64,000 nucleotides of DNA from Pseudomonas sp. FP453 (GCF_030687495.1 NZ_CP117435.1:4840501-4904500); one strand, 5' to 3'. Positions 16,792-27,417 are shown, numbered from the stretch's first letter. Translations and numbers: made by a program. The notes: generated by a model not told the origin, from the letters alone.

Positions 16792-18141
16792 ATGACTGAC
16801 CTGCTGACTCCCATCCAAGCCGCACTCGCGCTACCCCACACCCCGCTGGCCGTTACCGAGGCCGGCGCCCTGCCCTCGGCCTTTGCCGTCACCGAACTGG
16901 CCAGCGCCAGCCTCGGCGCTGCGGGCCAGGCGGTGGCGCAGTTGATCCAGCAACAGACCGGGCGTTTGCCCGGTGTCAGCGTGGACCGGCGCCTCGCCTC
17001 CTTCTGGTTCTCGTCCTCGATCCGCCCGCTGGGCTGGCAAGTACCGCCGCTGTGGGACACGGTGGCCGGCGATTACGCCAGCGCCGATGGCTGGATTCGC
17101 CTGCACACCAACGCACCTCATCACCGCGCGGCCGCCGAACGTATCCTCGGCAAGGTCGCCGACCGCGACGAAATGGCCAGCAAGGTTGCCCAATGGAACG
17201 CCGCCGAACTGGAGCAGGCGATTGTCGATGAGGGCGGCTGTGCCGCGCAGATGCGCTCATGGCAAGCCTGGCAGGCGCACCCGCAGGGCTTGGCCGTGAA
17301 TGCCGAGGCGTTGGTGCAGCGTCAGACCGTGACAACCACCTCCGACAAACCCTGGCTCGGCTCAGTCGCACGACCACTGGCGGGCATCAAGGTGCTCGAC
17401 CTGACCCGCGTCCTGGCCGGCCCGGTGGCCAGTCGCTTCCTCGCCGGCCTTGGCGCCGACGTGCTGCGCATCGATTCGCCGACCTGGGACGAAGCCGGCG
17501 TGGTGCCGGAAATGACCCTGGGCAAACGCTGCGCGCGCCTCGACCTGAAAAGCCCCGAGGGCCGGCAGGTATTCGAAGCACTCCTCAAGGACACTGACAT
17601 TCTGTTCCACGGCTACCGCGCCGACGCCCTGGAACACCTGGGCTACACCGCCACTGAATTACAGCAGATCGCCCCGGGCCTGATCGACGTGAGCCTCAAT
17701 GCCTACGGCTGGAGCGGCCCGTGGCGCAATCGCCGCGGGTTCGACAGCCTGGTGCAGATGAGCAGCGGGATTGCCGATGCGGGGATGGCCTGGAAACAGG
17801 CGGATAAACCGGTGCCGCTGCCGTTGCAGGCGCTGGATCACGCCACCGGGTACTTGATGGCGGCCAGTGCGATCCAGGCCTTGAGCGAGCGCTTGAACAC
17901 CGGATGCGGCGGTTCGGCGCGCTTGTCGCTGGCGCGCACGGCGGCGTTGTTGGTAGAGGCTGGGCAAGTGCCGCCGCAACCGGCGTTGCGGGCGGAGCAG
18001 GCAAGTGATCAAGGTTTGCTGGTGGAACAGACGGCCTGGGGGCCGGCCCATCGATTGCTGGCGCCGGTGACAATCAGCGGCACGCCGTTGCAGTGGGATT
18101 TGCCGGCTGGGGAATTGGGGTCACACCGGGCTCAGTGGTGA
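16792..18141 (+). CDS. CaiB/BaiF-type (class III) CoA transferase
   Basis: Protein of 449 aa. The canonical class III start (GIKVLDLTRVLAGPVASRFLAGLGADVLRI) lies only at residue ~193. The catalytic-Asp region RGFDSLVQMSSG and the helix DHATGYLMAASAIQALSE come after it. The first ~190 residues are a separate CaiB-like segment (HTNAPHHRAAAERILG), so the order of segments differs from stand-alone CaiB proteins of ~400 aa. GGAGGG precedes the ATG at 16792, preferred over a TTG one codon earlier. The substrate is unknown. Confidence 0.83.
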   Translation: MTDLLTPIQAALALPHTPLAVTEAGALPSAFAVTELASASLGAAGQAVAQLIQQQTGRLPGVSVDRRLASFWFSSSIRPLGWQVPPLWDTVAGDYASADGWIRLHTNAPHHRAAAERILGKVADRDEMASKVAQWNAAELEQAIVDEGGCAAQMRSWQAWQAHPQGLAVNAEALVQRQTVTTTSDKPWLGSVARPLAGIKVLDLTRVLAGPVASRFLAGLGADVLRIDSPTWDEAGVVPEMTLGKRCARLDLKSPEGRQVFEALLKDTDILFHGYRADALEHLGYTATELQQIAPGLIDVSLNAYGWSGPWRNRRGFDSLVQMSSGIADAGMAWKQADKPVPLPLQALDHATGYLMAASAIQALSERLNTGCGGSARLSLARTAALLVEAGQVPPQPALRAEQASDQGLLVEQTAWGPAHRLLAPVTISGTPLQWDLPAGELGSHRAQW

Positions 18142-18154
18142 CCTGAAAATCGCT

Positions 18155-18227
18155 ATCGCAGGCAAGCCAGCTCCCACATTTGAACGTGTTCACAAATCAA
18201 AAATGTGGGAGCTGGCTTGCCTGCGAT
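18155..18227. repeat. REP inverted pair (GCTGGC type), tail-out orientation
   Basis: ATCGCAGGCAAGCCAGCTCC... followed by its reverse complement ending ...GGCTTGCCTGCGAT. The core halves face opposite to the other pairs, around an A/T-rich loop. Confidence 0.88.
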
Positions 18228-18299
18228 GGGGCCCTTACAGTCACTATCAACCCCCCCGACTCAACGACGCCCAATCGTAGGGCGGCGCAAAGGCCAATC

Positions 18300-19727
18300 T
18301 CACAACGTCAACACCCCGCTATACAGCCCATACGCCGCCAACCCGGCACCAGCAATCACACAGCTGAAAATGCCCTTTTCCATGTGGGTAAACAACGGCT
18401 GGCCCTGCTCACGCTTGGCCAAGGCAAACAGGATCACACCCGGCGCATACAGCAGCGCCGACAACAGCAAGTATTTCAAACCACCGGCATACAACAGCCA
18501 CACCGCATAGCCCAGCGCAATCAGGGCCACCAGCAAGTCCTTCAGGCGCTGGCCATGGGCGCCTTCATAGGTCTCGCCACGTCCGCTCAACAGCACCGCA
18601 TAGGCCGCCGACCACAGGTACGGCACCAGGATCATCGACGAGGCCAGGTAGATCAGGGTGGTGTAGGTACTGTGGGAAAACAGCGTGATCACCAGGAAGA
18701 TCTGGATCATCACATTGGTCAGCCACAGCGCATTGACCGGCACCTGATTGGCGTTTTCCTTCTTCAGAAAGGCCGGCATGGTCTTGTCATGGGCAGTGGC
18801 GTAGAGGATTTCGGCGCAGAGCAACGCCCACGACAGCAACGCGCCGAGCAGCGACACCGCCAGGCCGAGGCTGATCGCCATGGCGCCCCATGGCCCGACG
18901 ATATGTTCCAGCACACCGGCCAGGGACGGGTTCTGCAGTTGTGCCAGCTCAGGCTGGCTCATGATCCCCAGGGACAGCACATTCACCAGCACCAGCAACG
19001 CCAGCACGCCGAGAAAGCCGATCACCGTGGCGCGGCCCACGTCCGAGCGTTTCTCGGCCCGCGCGGAGTACACGCTGGCGCCTTCGATGCCGATAAACAC
19101 AAACACGGTGACCAGCATCATGTTGCGCACCTGGTCCACCACGTCGCCCAGCTGCGGGTTGCCCAGGCCCCAGATATCCCGGGTGAAAATATGCGCCTCG
19201 AACGCCACGGCGGCGATCACGATAAACATCAGCAACGGCACGATCTTCGCCACGGTGGTGATCAGGTTGATAAACGCCGCTTCCTTGATCCCACGCATCA
19301 CCAGAAAATGCACCGCCCACAGCAACAGCGACGCACAACCGATGGCCACCGGCGTGTTGCCCTGGCCAAACACCGGGAAAAAGTAGCCCAGGGTGCTGAA
19401 CAGCAACACGAAGTAACCGACGTTACCCATCCACGCGCTGATCCAGTACCCCCAGGCAGACGAGAAACCCATGTAGTCGCCAAACCCCGCCTTGGCGTAG
19501 GCATACACCCCGGAATCCAGCTCGGGCTTGCGGTTGGCCAGGGTCTGGAACACAAACGCCAGGGTCAGCATGCCCACGGCGGTGATCCCCCAGCCGATCA
19601 ACACGGCGCCCACTTCGGCACGGGCGGCCATGTTTTGTGGCAGGGAAAAAATCCCCCCGCCAATCATCGATCCCACCACCAGGGCGATCAGGGCGCCAAG
19701 TCGAAGTTTCTGGGCCGGTTGGGACAT
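18300..19727 (-). CDS. arginine/ornithine antiporter ArcD paralogue
   Basis: APC-family antiporter of 475 aa, the same length as the arcD copy that diverges from it at 20175 and very similar along its whole length (e.g. SMIGGGIFSLPQNMAA, LDSGVYAYAKAGFGDYMGFS, RAEKRSDVGRATVIGF). The ArcD motif set suggests exchange of arginine for ornithine or a related basic amino acid. The ATG at 19727 has AGGAG upstream. The two copies share a 447-base control region. Whether it has the same substrate is not known. Confidence 0.85.
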   Translation of the reverse strand: MSQPAQKLRLGALIALVVGSMIGGGIFSLPQNMAARAEVGAVLIGWGITAVGMLTLAFVFQTLANRKPELDSGVYAYAKAGFGDYMGFSSAWGYWISAWMGNVGYFVLLFSTLGYFFPVFGQGNTPVAIGCASLLLWAVHFLVMRGIKEAAFINLITTVAKIVPLLMFIVIAAVAFEAHIFTRDIWGLGNPQLGDVVDQVRNMMLVTVFVFIGIEGASVYSARAEKRSDVGRATVIGFLGVLALLVLVNVLSLGIMSQPELAQLQNPSLAGVLEHIVGPWGAMAISLGLAVSLLGALLSWALLCAEILYATAHDKTMPAFLKKENANQVPVNALWLTNVMIQIFLVITLFSHSTYTTLIYLASSMILVPYLWSAAYAVLLSGRGETYEGAHGQRLKDLLVALIALGYAVWLLYAGGLKYLLLSALLYAPGVILFALAKREQGQPLFTHMEKGIFSCVIAGAGLAAYGLYSGVLTL

Positions 19728-20174
19728 GGCGACTCCTGGATTAACCACTGTTTGAGCTGACAACTGTGCACTCAACTAATTAACTCAGCGAGTGTAGCGT
19801 TTATTAGAGAAGGCGATAAAACAGACATGTTCATAACCTAAAAGCATGTCGCGCCGTGAAGTTTAGGCTTATTTAGATTTTAAATACTGCACAAAACTTA
19901 ACGCTTATAGCGCTTTTGTGAAACTTCGTTCAAAAAGTTTGCACATCCGAAAAAAGGGGCTAGCTTCAAACGTCCATGCCCCTGACTAAATGATTAACAA
20001 CAACGGCGAAACCGCTCTGGAAAGCGCCTTCCCGCGTCTTTGTATTGCCCAAGGGATTCCATCCTAAGTCATTAATTCACAATGGAATGTGCCAATGAAG
20101 TGATCTGAGTCAGCTGTTTGAATAGCGCACAGAATTATTCTGTGGTCTCTCTTCTCCTGCATTGGAGTCACGCA
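19728..20174. other. 447-bp control region between divergent arcD genes
   Basis: No gene. It is AT-rich in the middle (19860-19960) compared with the flanks. Divergent promoters must lie here. I looked for a full ANR/FNR site (TTGAT-N4-ATCAA) and did not find a clear one on either strand, although the arc operon of P. aeruginosa is ANR-controlled. Confidence 0.5.
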
Positions 20175-21602
20175 ATGTCTGACACTCCCGGAAAACTTAG
20201 GCTAGGTGCACTGGTTGCACTTGTCGTCGGCTCGATGATTGGTGGCGGGATCTTCTCTCTGCCACAAAACATGGCCGCCAGCGCCGATGTCGGCGCGGTG
20301 TTGATTGGTTGGGTGATTACCGCCATCGGCATGTTGACCCTCGCTTTTGTGTTCCAGACCCTCGCCAACCGCAAGCCCGACCTCGACGGCGGTGTGTACG
20401 CCTACGCCAAGGCCGGTTTCGGCGATTACATGGGCTTTTCGTCCGCCTGGGGTTACTGGATCAGCGCCTGGCTGGGCAACGTCGGTTACTTCGTCTTGCT
20501 GTTCAGCACCTTGGGTTACTTCTTCCCGATCTTCGGCGAGGGCAACACGCCAGCGGCCGTGATCGGTGCCTCGGCGCTGCTGTGGGCCGTGCATTTTCTG
20601 GTACTGCGCGGGATCAAGGAAGCGGCCTTCATCAACCTGGTGACCACCGTCGCCAAGGTCGTGCCGCTGGTGCTGTTCGTGTTGATCGCGCTGTTCGCGT
20701 TCAAGCTGGAAATCTTCACCGCGGACATCTGGGGCGTGAAGAACCCCGACCTGGGCAGCGTGATGAACCAGGTGCGCAACATGATGCTGGTCACCGTGTG
20801 GGTGTTTATCGGTATCGAGGGCGCGAGCATCTTCTCGTCCCGTGCGGAAAAACGCTCCGACGTCGGCAAGGCCACCGTGATCGGCTTTATCACCGTGCTG
20901 CTGTTCCTGATGCTGGTGAACGTGCTGTCCCTGGGGATCATGACCCAACCGGAACTGGCCAAGCTGCAGAACCCGTCGATGGCCGCTGTGCTGGAGCACG
21001 TGGTGGGTCACTGGGGCGCGGTGCTGATCAGCGTCGGCTTGATCATCTCGCTGCTGGGGGCGCTGCTGTCGTGGGTGCTGCTGTGTGCGGAGATCATGTT
21101 CGCCGCCGCCAAGGACCACACCATGCCGGAGTTCCTGCGCAAGGAAAACGCCAACCACGTGCCGGTCAACGCCCTGTGGCTGACCAACGCGATGGTGCAG
21201 CTGTTCCTGATCATCACGCTGTTCTCCGCCAGCACCTACCTGTCGCTGATCTACCTCGCCACTTCGATGATCCTGGTGCCCTACCTGTGGTCGGCGGCCT
21301 ACGCCCTGCTGCTGGCGGTGCGCGGCGAGACCTACGAAAACGCCCTCAAGGAGCGCAAGAAAGACCTGTTCATCGGCGCCATCGCCCTGATCTATGCGAT
21401 CTGGCTGCTCTACGCCGGTGGCACCAAATACCTGCTGCTTTCCGCCCTGCTCTACGCCCCCGGCGCGATCCTGTTCGCCAAGGCCAAGCGTGAACTGGGC
21501 AAACCGATTTTCACCAATGTCGAGAAGTTGATCTTCGCCGCAGTGGTCATTGGCGCCCTGGTGGCGGCCTATGGACTCTACGACGGCTTCCTGACCCTGT
21601 AA
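20175..21602 (+). CDS. arcD: arginine/ornithine antiporter ArcD
   Basis: First gene of arcDABC, importing arginine and exporting ornithine for the arginine deiminase pathway that makes ATP without oxygen. It is a 475-aa APC-family protein with SMIGGGIFSLPQNMAAS, AYAKAGFGDYMGFSSAWGYW and VFIGIEGASIFSSRAEKRSDVG. The ATG at 20175 has GGAG seven bases before it. arcA starts 34 bases downstream. Its near twin diverges on the other strand. Confidence 0.93.
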   Translation: MSDTPGKLRLGALVALVVGSMIGGGIFSLPQNMAASADVGAVLIGWVITAIGMLTLAFVFQTLANRKPDLDGGVYAYAKAGFGDYMGFSSAWGYWISAWLGNVGYFVLLFSTLGYFFPIFGEGNTPAAVIGASALLWAVHFLVLRGIKEAAFINLVTTVAKVVPLVLFVLIALFAFKLEIFTADIWGVKNPDLGSVMNQVRNMMLVTVWVFIGIEGASIFSSRAEKRSDVGKATVIGFITVLLFLMLVNVLSLGIMTQPELAKLQNPSMAAVLEHVVGHWGAVLISVGLIISLLGALLSWVLLCAEIMFAAAKDHTMPEFLRKENANHVPVNALWLTNAMVQLFLIITLFSASTYLSLIYLATSMILVPYLWSAAYALLLAVRGETYENALKERKKDLFIGAIALIYAIWLLYAGGTKYLLLSALLYAPGAILFAKAKRELGKPIFTNVEKLIFAAVVIGALVAAYGLYDGFLTL

Positions 21603-21636
21603 CACCTGAATCTTTTTGTTCACTGGAGGATCTGTA

Positions 21637-22893
21637 ATGACCACGGAAAAAGTGAAGTACGGCGTACATTCCGAAGCCGGCAAACTGCGCAAAGTCATGG
21701 TGTGCTCCCCAGGCTTGGCCCACCAGCGGCTGACCCCCAACAACTGCGATGAACTGCTGTTCGATGACGTGCTGTGGGTGGCCCAGGCCAAGCGTGACCA
21801 CTTCGACTTCGTGACCAAGATGCGCGAGCGGGATATTGATGTGCTGGAAATGCACAACCTGCTCACCGACATCGTCGCCATCCCTGAAGCGCTGGACTGG
21901 ATCCTGGAGCGCAAGATCACCGCCAACACCGTCGGCCTGGGCCTGGTCAATGAAGTCGGCTCGTGGCTGCGCAGCCTGGAGCCGCGCAAGACCGCCGAGT
22001 TCCTCATCGGTGGCGTATCCGCTGATGACCTGCCAAGCCAATTCGGCGGCAAGACCATCGAGATGTTCCGCGACTTCCTCGGCCACGCCAGCTTCATCCT
22101 GCCGCCGCTGCCCAACACCCAGTTCACCCGTGACACCACCTGCTGGATCTACGGCGGCGTGACGCTGAACCCGATGTACTGGCCGGCGCGACGTCAGGAA
22201 ACCCTGCTGACCACCGCCATCTACAAATTCCACCCCGAGTTCACCAACGCTGATTTCGAAATCTGGTACGGCAACCCCGATGAAGAACACGGCGCTTCCA
22301 CCCTGGAAGGCGGTGACGTGATGCCAATCGGCAACGGCGTGGTGTTGATCGGCATGGGCGAGCGCTCGTCCCACCAGGCGATCGGCCAACTGGCGCGCAA
22401 CCTGTTCAAGAACAAGGCGGTGGAAAAAGTCATCGTCGCCGGCCTGCCAAAATCCCGCGCCGCGATGCACCTGGACACCGTGTTCAGCTTCTGCGACCGC
22501 GACCTCGTGACCATCTTCCCCGAAGTGGTCAACCAGATCGTCGCCTTCACCCTGCGCCCTGACGAAAGCAAACCCCACGGCATCGACATCACTCGGGAGA
22601 AATCCAACTTCCTCGACACCGTCGCCGCCGCCCTCGGCCTCAAGGCCCTGCGCGTGGTGGAAACCGGCGGCAACGCCTTCGCCGCCGAGCGCGAGCAGTG
22701 GGACGACGGCAACAACGTGGTGGCCGTGGAGCCTGGCGTGGTCATCGGCTACGACCGCAACACCTACACCAACACCCTGCTGCGCAAGGCCGGTGTGGAA
22801 GTGATCACCATCAGCGCCGGTGAACTGGGCCGGGGCCGTGGCGGCGGCCACTGCATGACCTGCCCGATCATCCGCGACCCTATCGACTACTAG
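21637..22893 (+). CDS. arcA: arginine deiminase
   Basis: Hydrolyses arginine to citrulline and ammonia. The 418-aa protein has the guanidine-modifying fold: [18 protein letters not shown] at the start, [35 protein letters not shown], and the catalytic Cys in [11 protein letters not shown] near the C-terminus. GGAGGA lies before the ATG at 21637. It is the second gene of arcDABC. Confidence 0.97.
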   Translation: MTTEKVKYGVHSEAGKLRKVMVCSPGLAHQRLTPNNCDELLFDDVLWVAQAKRDHFDFVTKMRERDIDVLEMHNLLTDIVAIPEALDWILERKITANTVGLGLVNEVGSWLRSLEPRKTAEFLIGGVSADDLPSQFGGKTIEMFRDFLGHASFILPPLPNTQFTRDTTCWIYGGVTLNPMYWPARRQETLLTTAIYKFHPEFTNADFEIWYGNPDEEHGASTLEGGDVMPIGNGVVLIGMGERSSHQAIGQLARNLFKNKAVEKVIVAGLPKSRAAMHLDTVFSFCDRDLVTIFPEVVNQIVAFTLRPDESKPHGIDITREKSNFLDTVAAALGLKALRVVETGGNAFAAEREQWDDGNNVVAVEPGVVIGYDRNTYTNTLLRKAGVEVITISAGELGRGRGGGHCMTCPIIRDPIDY

Positions 22894-22962
22894 ACGACCA
22901 TCCACCCGGCGGCGCATATCCCGCGCCGACCGGGCCGATTACCGAATCCAAGGAGAATCATC

Positions 22963-23973
22963 ATGGCGTTCAACATCCACAACCGCAGCCTGCTCAGCCT
23001 GGAACACCACACCCCGCGCGAGCTGCGCTACCTGCTGGACCTGTCCCGCGACCTCAAGCGCGCCAAGTACACCGGCACCGAACAGCAGCACCTCAAAGGC
23101 AACAACATTGCGCTGATCTTCGAAAAAACCTCGACCCGCACCCGATGTGCCTTCGAAGTGGCCGCCTATGACCAGGGCGCCAACGTCACCTACATCGACC
23201 CGGGCTCGTCGCAGATCGGCCACAAGGAAAGCATGAAAGACACCGCCCGCGTGCTCGGGCGCATGTACGACGCCATTGAGTACCGTGGCTTCAAGCAGGA
23301 AATCGTCGAAGAACTGGCGAAGTTCGCCGGCGTGCCGGTGTTCAACGGCCTGACCGATGAATACCACCCGACCCAGATGATCGCCGACGTGCTGACCATG
23401 CGTGAACACGCCGACAAGCCGATCCACGAGATCAGCTACGCCTACCTGGGCGATGCGCGCAACAACATGGGCAATTCGCTGCTGCTGGTGGGTTCCAAGC
23501 TGGGCATGGACGTGCGCATCTGCGCGCCAAAAGCCCTGTGGCCTCACGATGACCTGGTGAGCCGCTGCAAGAAATACGCGGAAGAAAGTGGTGCACGCAT
23601 CACCCTCACCGAAGACCCGAAGGCCGCGGTGAAAGGCGTGGACTTCATCCACACCGACGTCTGGGTCTCCATGGGCGAACCGGTGGAAGCCTGGGCCGAG
23701 CGCATCGAGCAACTGCTGCCGTACCAGGTTAACGCCGAGCTGATGAAAGCCACCGGCAACCCACGCACCAAGTTCATGCACTGCCTGCCGGCGTTCCACA
23801 ACAGCGATACCAAGATCGGCAAGCAGATTGCCGAACAGTATCCGCACCTGGCCAATGGCATTGAAGTGACGGACGACGTGTTCGAGTCGCCGGCGTGTAT
23901 TGCCTTCGAGCAGGCGGAAAACCGCATGCACACCATCAAGGCGATTTTGGTCTCCACCCTGGCTGACCTGTAA
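22963..23973 (+). CDS. arcB: catabolic ornithine carbamoyltransferase
   Basis: Converts citrulline and phosphate to ornithine and carbamoyl phosphate. The 336-aa length is that of the catabolic enzyme. Carbamoyl-phosphate site [12 protein letters not shown], the HPTQM-like segment [13 protein letters not shown] and the catalytic loop HCLPAFH are all intact. A GGAG element precedes the ATG. A REP pair of about 100 bases separates it from arcC. Confidence 0.97.
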   Translation: MAFNIHNRSLLSLEHHTPRELRYLLDLSRDLKRAKYTGTEQQHLKGNNIALIFEKTSTRTRCAFEVAAYDQGANVTYIDPGSSQIGHKESMKDTARVLGRMYDAIEYRGFKQEIVEELAKFAGVPVFNGLTDEYHPTQMIADVLTMREHADKPIHEISYAYLGDARNNMGNSLLLVGSKLGMDVRICAPKALWPHDDLVSRCKKYAEESGARITLTEDPKAAVKGVDFIHTDVWVSMGEPVEAWAERIEQLLPYQVNAELMKATGNPRTKFMHCLPAFHNSDTKIGKQIAEQYPHLANGIEVTDDVFESPACIAFEQAENRMHTIKAILVSTLADL

Positions 23974-23997
23974 TCCACAGCTCCCACTGACTCAACA

Positions 23998-24099
23998 CGG
24001 TCAATGTGGGAGCTGGCTTGCCTGCGATGCAGGCAACTCGGTCGTTCAGGTAGACCGAGGTGATGCCATCGCGGGCAAGCCCGGCTCCCACATTGACCG
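23998..24099. repeat. hybrid REP pair between arcB and arcC
   Basis: Outer arms CGGTCAATGTGGGAG / CTCCCACATTGACCG pair perfectly. The left core is GCTGGCTTGCCTGCGAT while the right is ATCGCGGGCAAGCCCGGC, so it joins the two REP flavours found elsewhere in the window. Confidence 0.88.
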
Positions 24100-24135
24100 C
24101 GTTCCTTCATCAGAATTTATGGAAGGACAATTGCT

Positions 24136-25065
24136 ATGCGTATCGTCGTTGCACTGGGCGGGAACGCCCTGCTCCGCCGTGGTGAACCCATGACTGCGGA
24201 CAACCAACGCGCCAATATCCGAATTGCCACCGAACAGATCGCCAAGATCCACCCCGGCAACGAACTCGTCATCGCCCACGGCAATGGCCCGCAAGTCGGC
24301 CTGCTGTCGTTGCAGGCGGCGGCCTACACCCAGGTGTCGCCGTACCCGCTGGACGTGCTCGGCGCCGAGACCGAAGGCATGATCGGCTACATCATCGAAC
24401 AGGAACTGGGCAACCTGCTGGACTTCGAAGTGCCCTTCGCCACCCTGCTCACCCAGGTCGAAGTGGACGCCAACGACCCCGCTTTCAAAAACCCGACCAA
24501 GCCCATCGGCCCCGTGTACTCCAAGGCCGAAGCGGAACAACTCGCCGCCGAAAAAGGCTGGGCGATTGCCCCGGACGGCGACAAGTACCGCCGTGTGGTG
24601 GCCAGCCCGCGCCCCAAACGCATCTTTGAAATCCGCCCGATCAAGTGGCTGCTGGAAAAAAGCAGCATCGTGATCTGCGCCGGCGGTGGCGGCATCCCGA
24701 CCCTGTACGGCGAAGACGGCAAGCTCAAGGGCATCGAAGCGGTGATCGACAAGGACCTGTGTTCGTCGCTGCTGGCGTCGCAACTGGAAGCCGACTTGCT
24801 GGTGATCGCCACCGACGTCAACGCCGCCTTTATCGACTACGGCAAGCCGACCCAGAAAGCCATCGGCCAGGCCCACCCCGACGACATCGAAAAACTCGGC
24901 TTCGCCGCCGGCTCCATGGGGCCCAAGGTGCAAGCGGCCTGCGAGTTCGCCCGCAAGACTGGCAAAACCGCCGTCATCGGTTCACTCTCGGACATCGAAG
25001 CGATTGTCCAGGGCAGCGCCGGTACACGCATCAGCACGGCAAAACCTGGCATCACCTACCTGTGA
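24136..25065 (+). CDS. arcC: carbamate kinase
   Basis: Transfers the phosphate of carbamoyl phosphate to ADP, the ATP-yielding step of the arginine deiminase pathway. The 309-aa amino-acid-kinase fold shows [38 protein letters not shown] and [18 protein letters not shown] lies before the ATG. It is the last enzyme gene of arcDABC, separated from arcB by a REP pair. Confidence 0.97.
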   Translation: MRIVVALGGNALLRRGEPMTADNQRANIRIATEQIAKIHPGNELVIAHGNGPQVGLLSLQAAAYTQVSPYPLDVLGAETEGMIGYIIEQELGNLLDFEVPFATLLTQVEVDANDPAFKNPTKPIGPVYSKAEAEQLAAEKGWAIAPDGDKYRRVVASPRPKRIFEIRPIKWLLEKSSIVICAGGGGIPTLYGEDGKLKGIEAVIDKDLCSSLLASQLEADLLVIATDVNAAFIDYGKPTQKAIGQAHPDDIEKLGFAAGSMGPKVQAACEFARKTGKTAVIGSLSDIEAIVQGSAGTRISTAKPGITYL

Positions 25066-25083
25066 AGTTGAGGAGAAACGCCT

Positions 25084-25446
25084 ATGGCCATCTTTGAACC
25101 GGGTCACCTGCACGTTGAACGTCATGCGCTCAATGCCAATGACTACAGCTACAACCTGTGCATCGACTACGAAGTCAGCCAGGACCCCAAGGAAGGCAAG
25201 GGCATGCTCTTCAAGCTGCATGGCTCGGTGCAGGGCAAGGACCTCAAGGAGGAGTTTTTCCTGCCCAAGGACCAGGCGTTCGACTTTGCCCGGCATGCGA
25301 TGAACATCGCGCAGAAGTACGGGATGCCGAAGGTCGCGGTGCTCAACGGCTCGATGCACAAGCAGTACGACCTGATGTTCGAGGATGTGCGGCATCAGTT
25401 GGATGTGAAGCCCGGTGATCCGGTCAAGCCTGAACACCTGGAATGA
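25084..25446 (+). CDS. DUF5064 family protein
   Basis: Hydrophilic protein of 120 aa (MAIFEPGHLHVERHALN...; FFLPKDQAFDFARHAMNIAQKYG) typical of a Pseudomonas-restricted family often placed behind arcC. It has no signal peptide, cysteine motif or known catalytic residues. AGGAG-type RBS (GTTGAGGAGAAACGCCT) and the 18-base gap to arcC point to co-transcription with the arginine deiminase genes. Function unknown. Confidence 0.8.
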   Translation: MAIFEPGHLHVERHALNANDYSYNLCIDYEVSQDPKEGKGMLFKLHGSVQGKDLKEEFFLPKDQAFDFARHAMNIAQKYGMPKVAVLNGSMHKQYDLMFEDVRHQLDVKPGDPVKPEHLE

Positions 25447-25474
25447 CCCTTCTCTCATAGGCAAAACAGGACAA

Positions 25475-25581
25475 ATGTGGGAGCTGGCTTGTGTGGGAGC
25501 TGGCTTGCCTGCGATAGCGGAGTGTCAGGCGACATCAATGTCACTGCTCCACCGCCATCGCAGGCAAGCCAGCTCCCACAT
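25475..25581. repeat. REP pair with a tandemly duplicated left end
   Basis: The left unit TGTGGGAGCTGGCTTG occurs twice in tandem (25476-25491 and 25492-25507). The right unit (...AGCCAGCTCCCACA) occurs once. It lies between DUF5064 and gcsR. Confidence 0.9.
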
Positions 25582-25648
25582 TTTTTGATCTCCATCGCCC
25601 GTCAGGCATACTGGCCGCCTCTCGCTCGCCAGAATCCAGATTCGCCCC

Positions 25649-27157
25649 ATGCGTATCCACGTCAGCTTCATCGACCGCGTCGGCATCACCCAGGAAGTCC
25701 TGGCCCTGCTCGGTGGGCGCAATCTCAACCTGGATGCGGTGGAGATGGTGCCGCCCAACGTCTACATCGACGCGCCGACCCTCAGCGCCGAGGTGCTCGA
25801 AGAACTGCGCGACGCCCTCTTCAGCGTGCACGGCGTACAGGCCGTCACCGTGGTGGACATCCTCCCCGGCCAGCGCCGCCACCTGCAACTCGACGCCCTG
25901 CTGGCCGCCATGACCGACCCGGTGCTGGCCCTGGACAGCGCGGGCAAGATCCTGCTGGCCAACCCGGCGTTGATCGCGCTGTACGGTCGCGAACCCGCCG
26001 GCGAAAGCATCAGCGAGCTGTTCAACGACCCGGCGCTGCTGGCGACCTTGCTGGAGCATGGCTTTCGCTTGCCGCTGCGCGAGATCAGCGTCAACGGCCA
26101 GACCCTGCTGCTGGACGCCACGCCGATCACCGACGCCGGCGCCCTGCTGACCCTCTACCAACCCAACCGCATCGGCGAACAACTGTCGGCGCTGCACCAC
26201 GACCATGCCGAAGGCTTTGATGCGCTGCTTGGCGAATCGCCGGTGATCCGTACCCTCAAGGCGCGGGCGCAGCGGGTGGCGGCGCTGGATGCACCGCTGT
26301 TGATCCAGGGCGAGACCGGCACCGGCAAAGAGCTGGTGGCGCGGGCCTGTCACGCCAGCAGTGCGCGCCACAGTGCACCGTTCCTGGCATTGAACTGCGC
26401 GGCGTTGCCGGAGAACCTCGCCGAGAGCGAGTTGTTCGGCTACGCGCCGGGCGCGTTTACCGGCGCGCAACGCGGTGGCAAGCCGGGGCTGATGGAACTG
26501 GCGAACCAGGGCACGGTGTTTCTCGATGAGATCGGCGAGATGTCGCCGTATTTGCAGGCCAAGCTGCTGCGCTTTCTCAATGACGGCAGCTTCCGCCGCG
26601 TGGGGGGCGACCGTGAGGTGAAGGTCAACGTGCGCATCCTCAGCGCCACCCACCGCGACCTGGAAAAGATGGTCAGCGAGGGCACTTTTCGCGAAGACCT
26701 GTTCTACCGCCTCAACGTGCTCAACGTCGAAGTGCCACCGCTGCGCCAACGCGGCCAGGACATCCTGCTGCTGGCGCGCTACTTCATGCAGCAGGCCTGT
26801 GCGCAGATCCAGCGCCCGGTCTGCCGTCTCGCGCCGGGCACCTACCCGGCGCTGCTGGGCAACCGCTGGCCGGGCAACGTGCGCCAGTTGCAGAACGTGA
26901 TCTTCCGCGCCGCCGCCATCTGCGAAAGCAGCCTGGTGGACATCGGCGACCTCGACATCGCCGGCACCTCGGTGGCGCGCCAGGGCGACAACGAAGTCGA
27001 CAGCCTGGAACAGGCCGTGGAAGACTTCGAGCGCAGCCTGCTGGAGAAGCTCTACACCAGCTATCCCTCGACTCGGCAGCTGGCCAGCCGCTTGCAAACG
27101 TCGCACACCGCCATCGCCCATCGCCTGCGCAAATACGGCATTCCCAGCAAGCCCTGA
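25649..27157 (+). CDS. gcsR: TyrR-family sigma54 activator, GcsR-like
   Basis: Enhancer-binding protein of 502 aa: ACT domain ([20 protein letters not shown], ~1-75), PAS (~80-150), AAA+ core with Walker A GETGTGKE, the sigma54-contact loop GAFTGA, Walker [10 protein letters not shown] and the R-finger region, then a Fis-type helix-turn-helix ([19 protein letters not shown]). In P. aeruginosa, GcsR (PA2449) senses glycine and activates gcvH2-gcvP2-glyA2-sdaA-gcvT2. The same operon follows here, behind matching operator sites, so this assignment rests on context as well as domains. PhhR is the close alternative. Confidence 0.88.
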   Translation: MRIHVSFIDRVGITQEVLALLGGRNLNLDAVEMVPPNVYIDAPTLSAEVLEELRDALFSVHGVQAVTVVDILPGQRRHLQLDALLAAMTDPVLALDSAGKILLANPALIALYGREPAGESISELFNDPALLATLLEHGFRLPLREISVNGQTLLLDATPITDAGALLTLYQPNRIGEQLSALHHDHAEGFDALLGESPVIRTLKARAQRVAALDAPLLIQGETGTGKELVARACHASSARHSAPFLALNCAALPENLAESELFGYAPGAFTGAQRGGKPGLMELANQGTVFLDEIGEMSPYLQAKLLRFLNDGSFRRVGGDREVKVNVRILSATHRDLEKMVSEGTFREDLFYRLNVLNVEVPPLRQRGQDILLLARYFMQQACAQIQRPVCRLAPGTYPALLGNRWPGNVRQLQNVIFRAAAICESSLVDIGDLDIAGTSVARQGDNEVDSLEQAVEDFERSLLEKLYTSYPSTRQLASRLQTSHTAIAHRLRKYGIPSKP

Positions 27158-27190
27158 CAAAAACACAGCTCAACATGTGGAGCAGGCTTT

Positions 27191-27277
27191 TGTGGGAGCT
27201 GGCTTGCCTGCGATACCGGCAACTCGGTCTTTCAGTGATACTGCGGTGATGCTATCGCAGGCAAGCCAGCTCCCACA
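27191..27277. repeat. REP inverted pair (GCTGGC type)
   Basis: TGTGGGAGCTGGCTTGCC... and reverse complement, 33 bases after the gcsR stop. A degenerate fragment (ATGTGGAGCAGGCTTT) precedes it at about 27174. Confidence 0.9.
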
Positions 27278-27317
27278 GTGATCGCATTCCAATTTTGGGT
27301 CTGAGAACGACATCCAG

Positions 27318-27354
27318 TGTACCGATATCGCTACAGCGTAACGATATCGCTACA
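27318..27354. promoter_or_regulatory. two tandem GcsR-type operators
   Basis: TGTACCG-ATAT-CGCTACA (27318-27335) and CGTAACG-ATAT-CGCTACA (27337-27354) are 18-mers one base apart. Their 7-4-7 pattern is that reported, from memory, for GcsR in P. aeruginosa (TGTAACG-N4-CGTTCCG). Confidence 0.75.
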
Positions 27355-27417
27355 ACCCTGTTTTTTGCGTGCCATGCAAGGCTTTGATCCGCATAGGCTT
27401 TTTTTCCTGCGCAGAAC

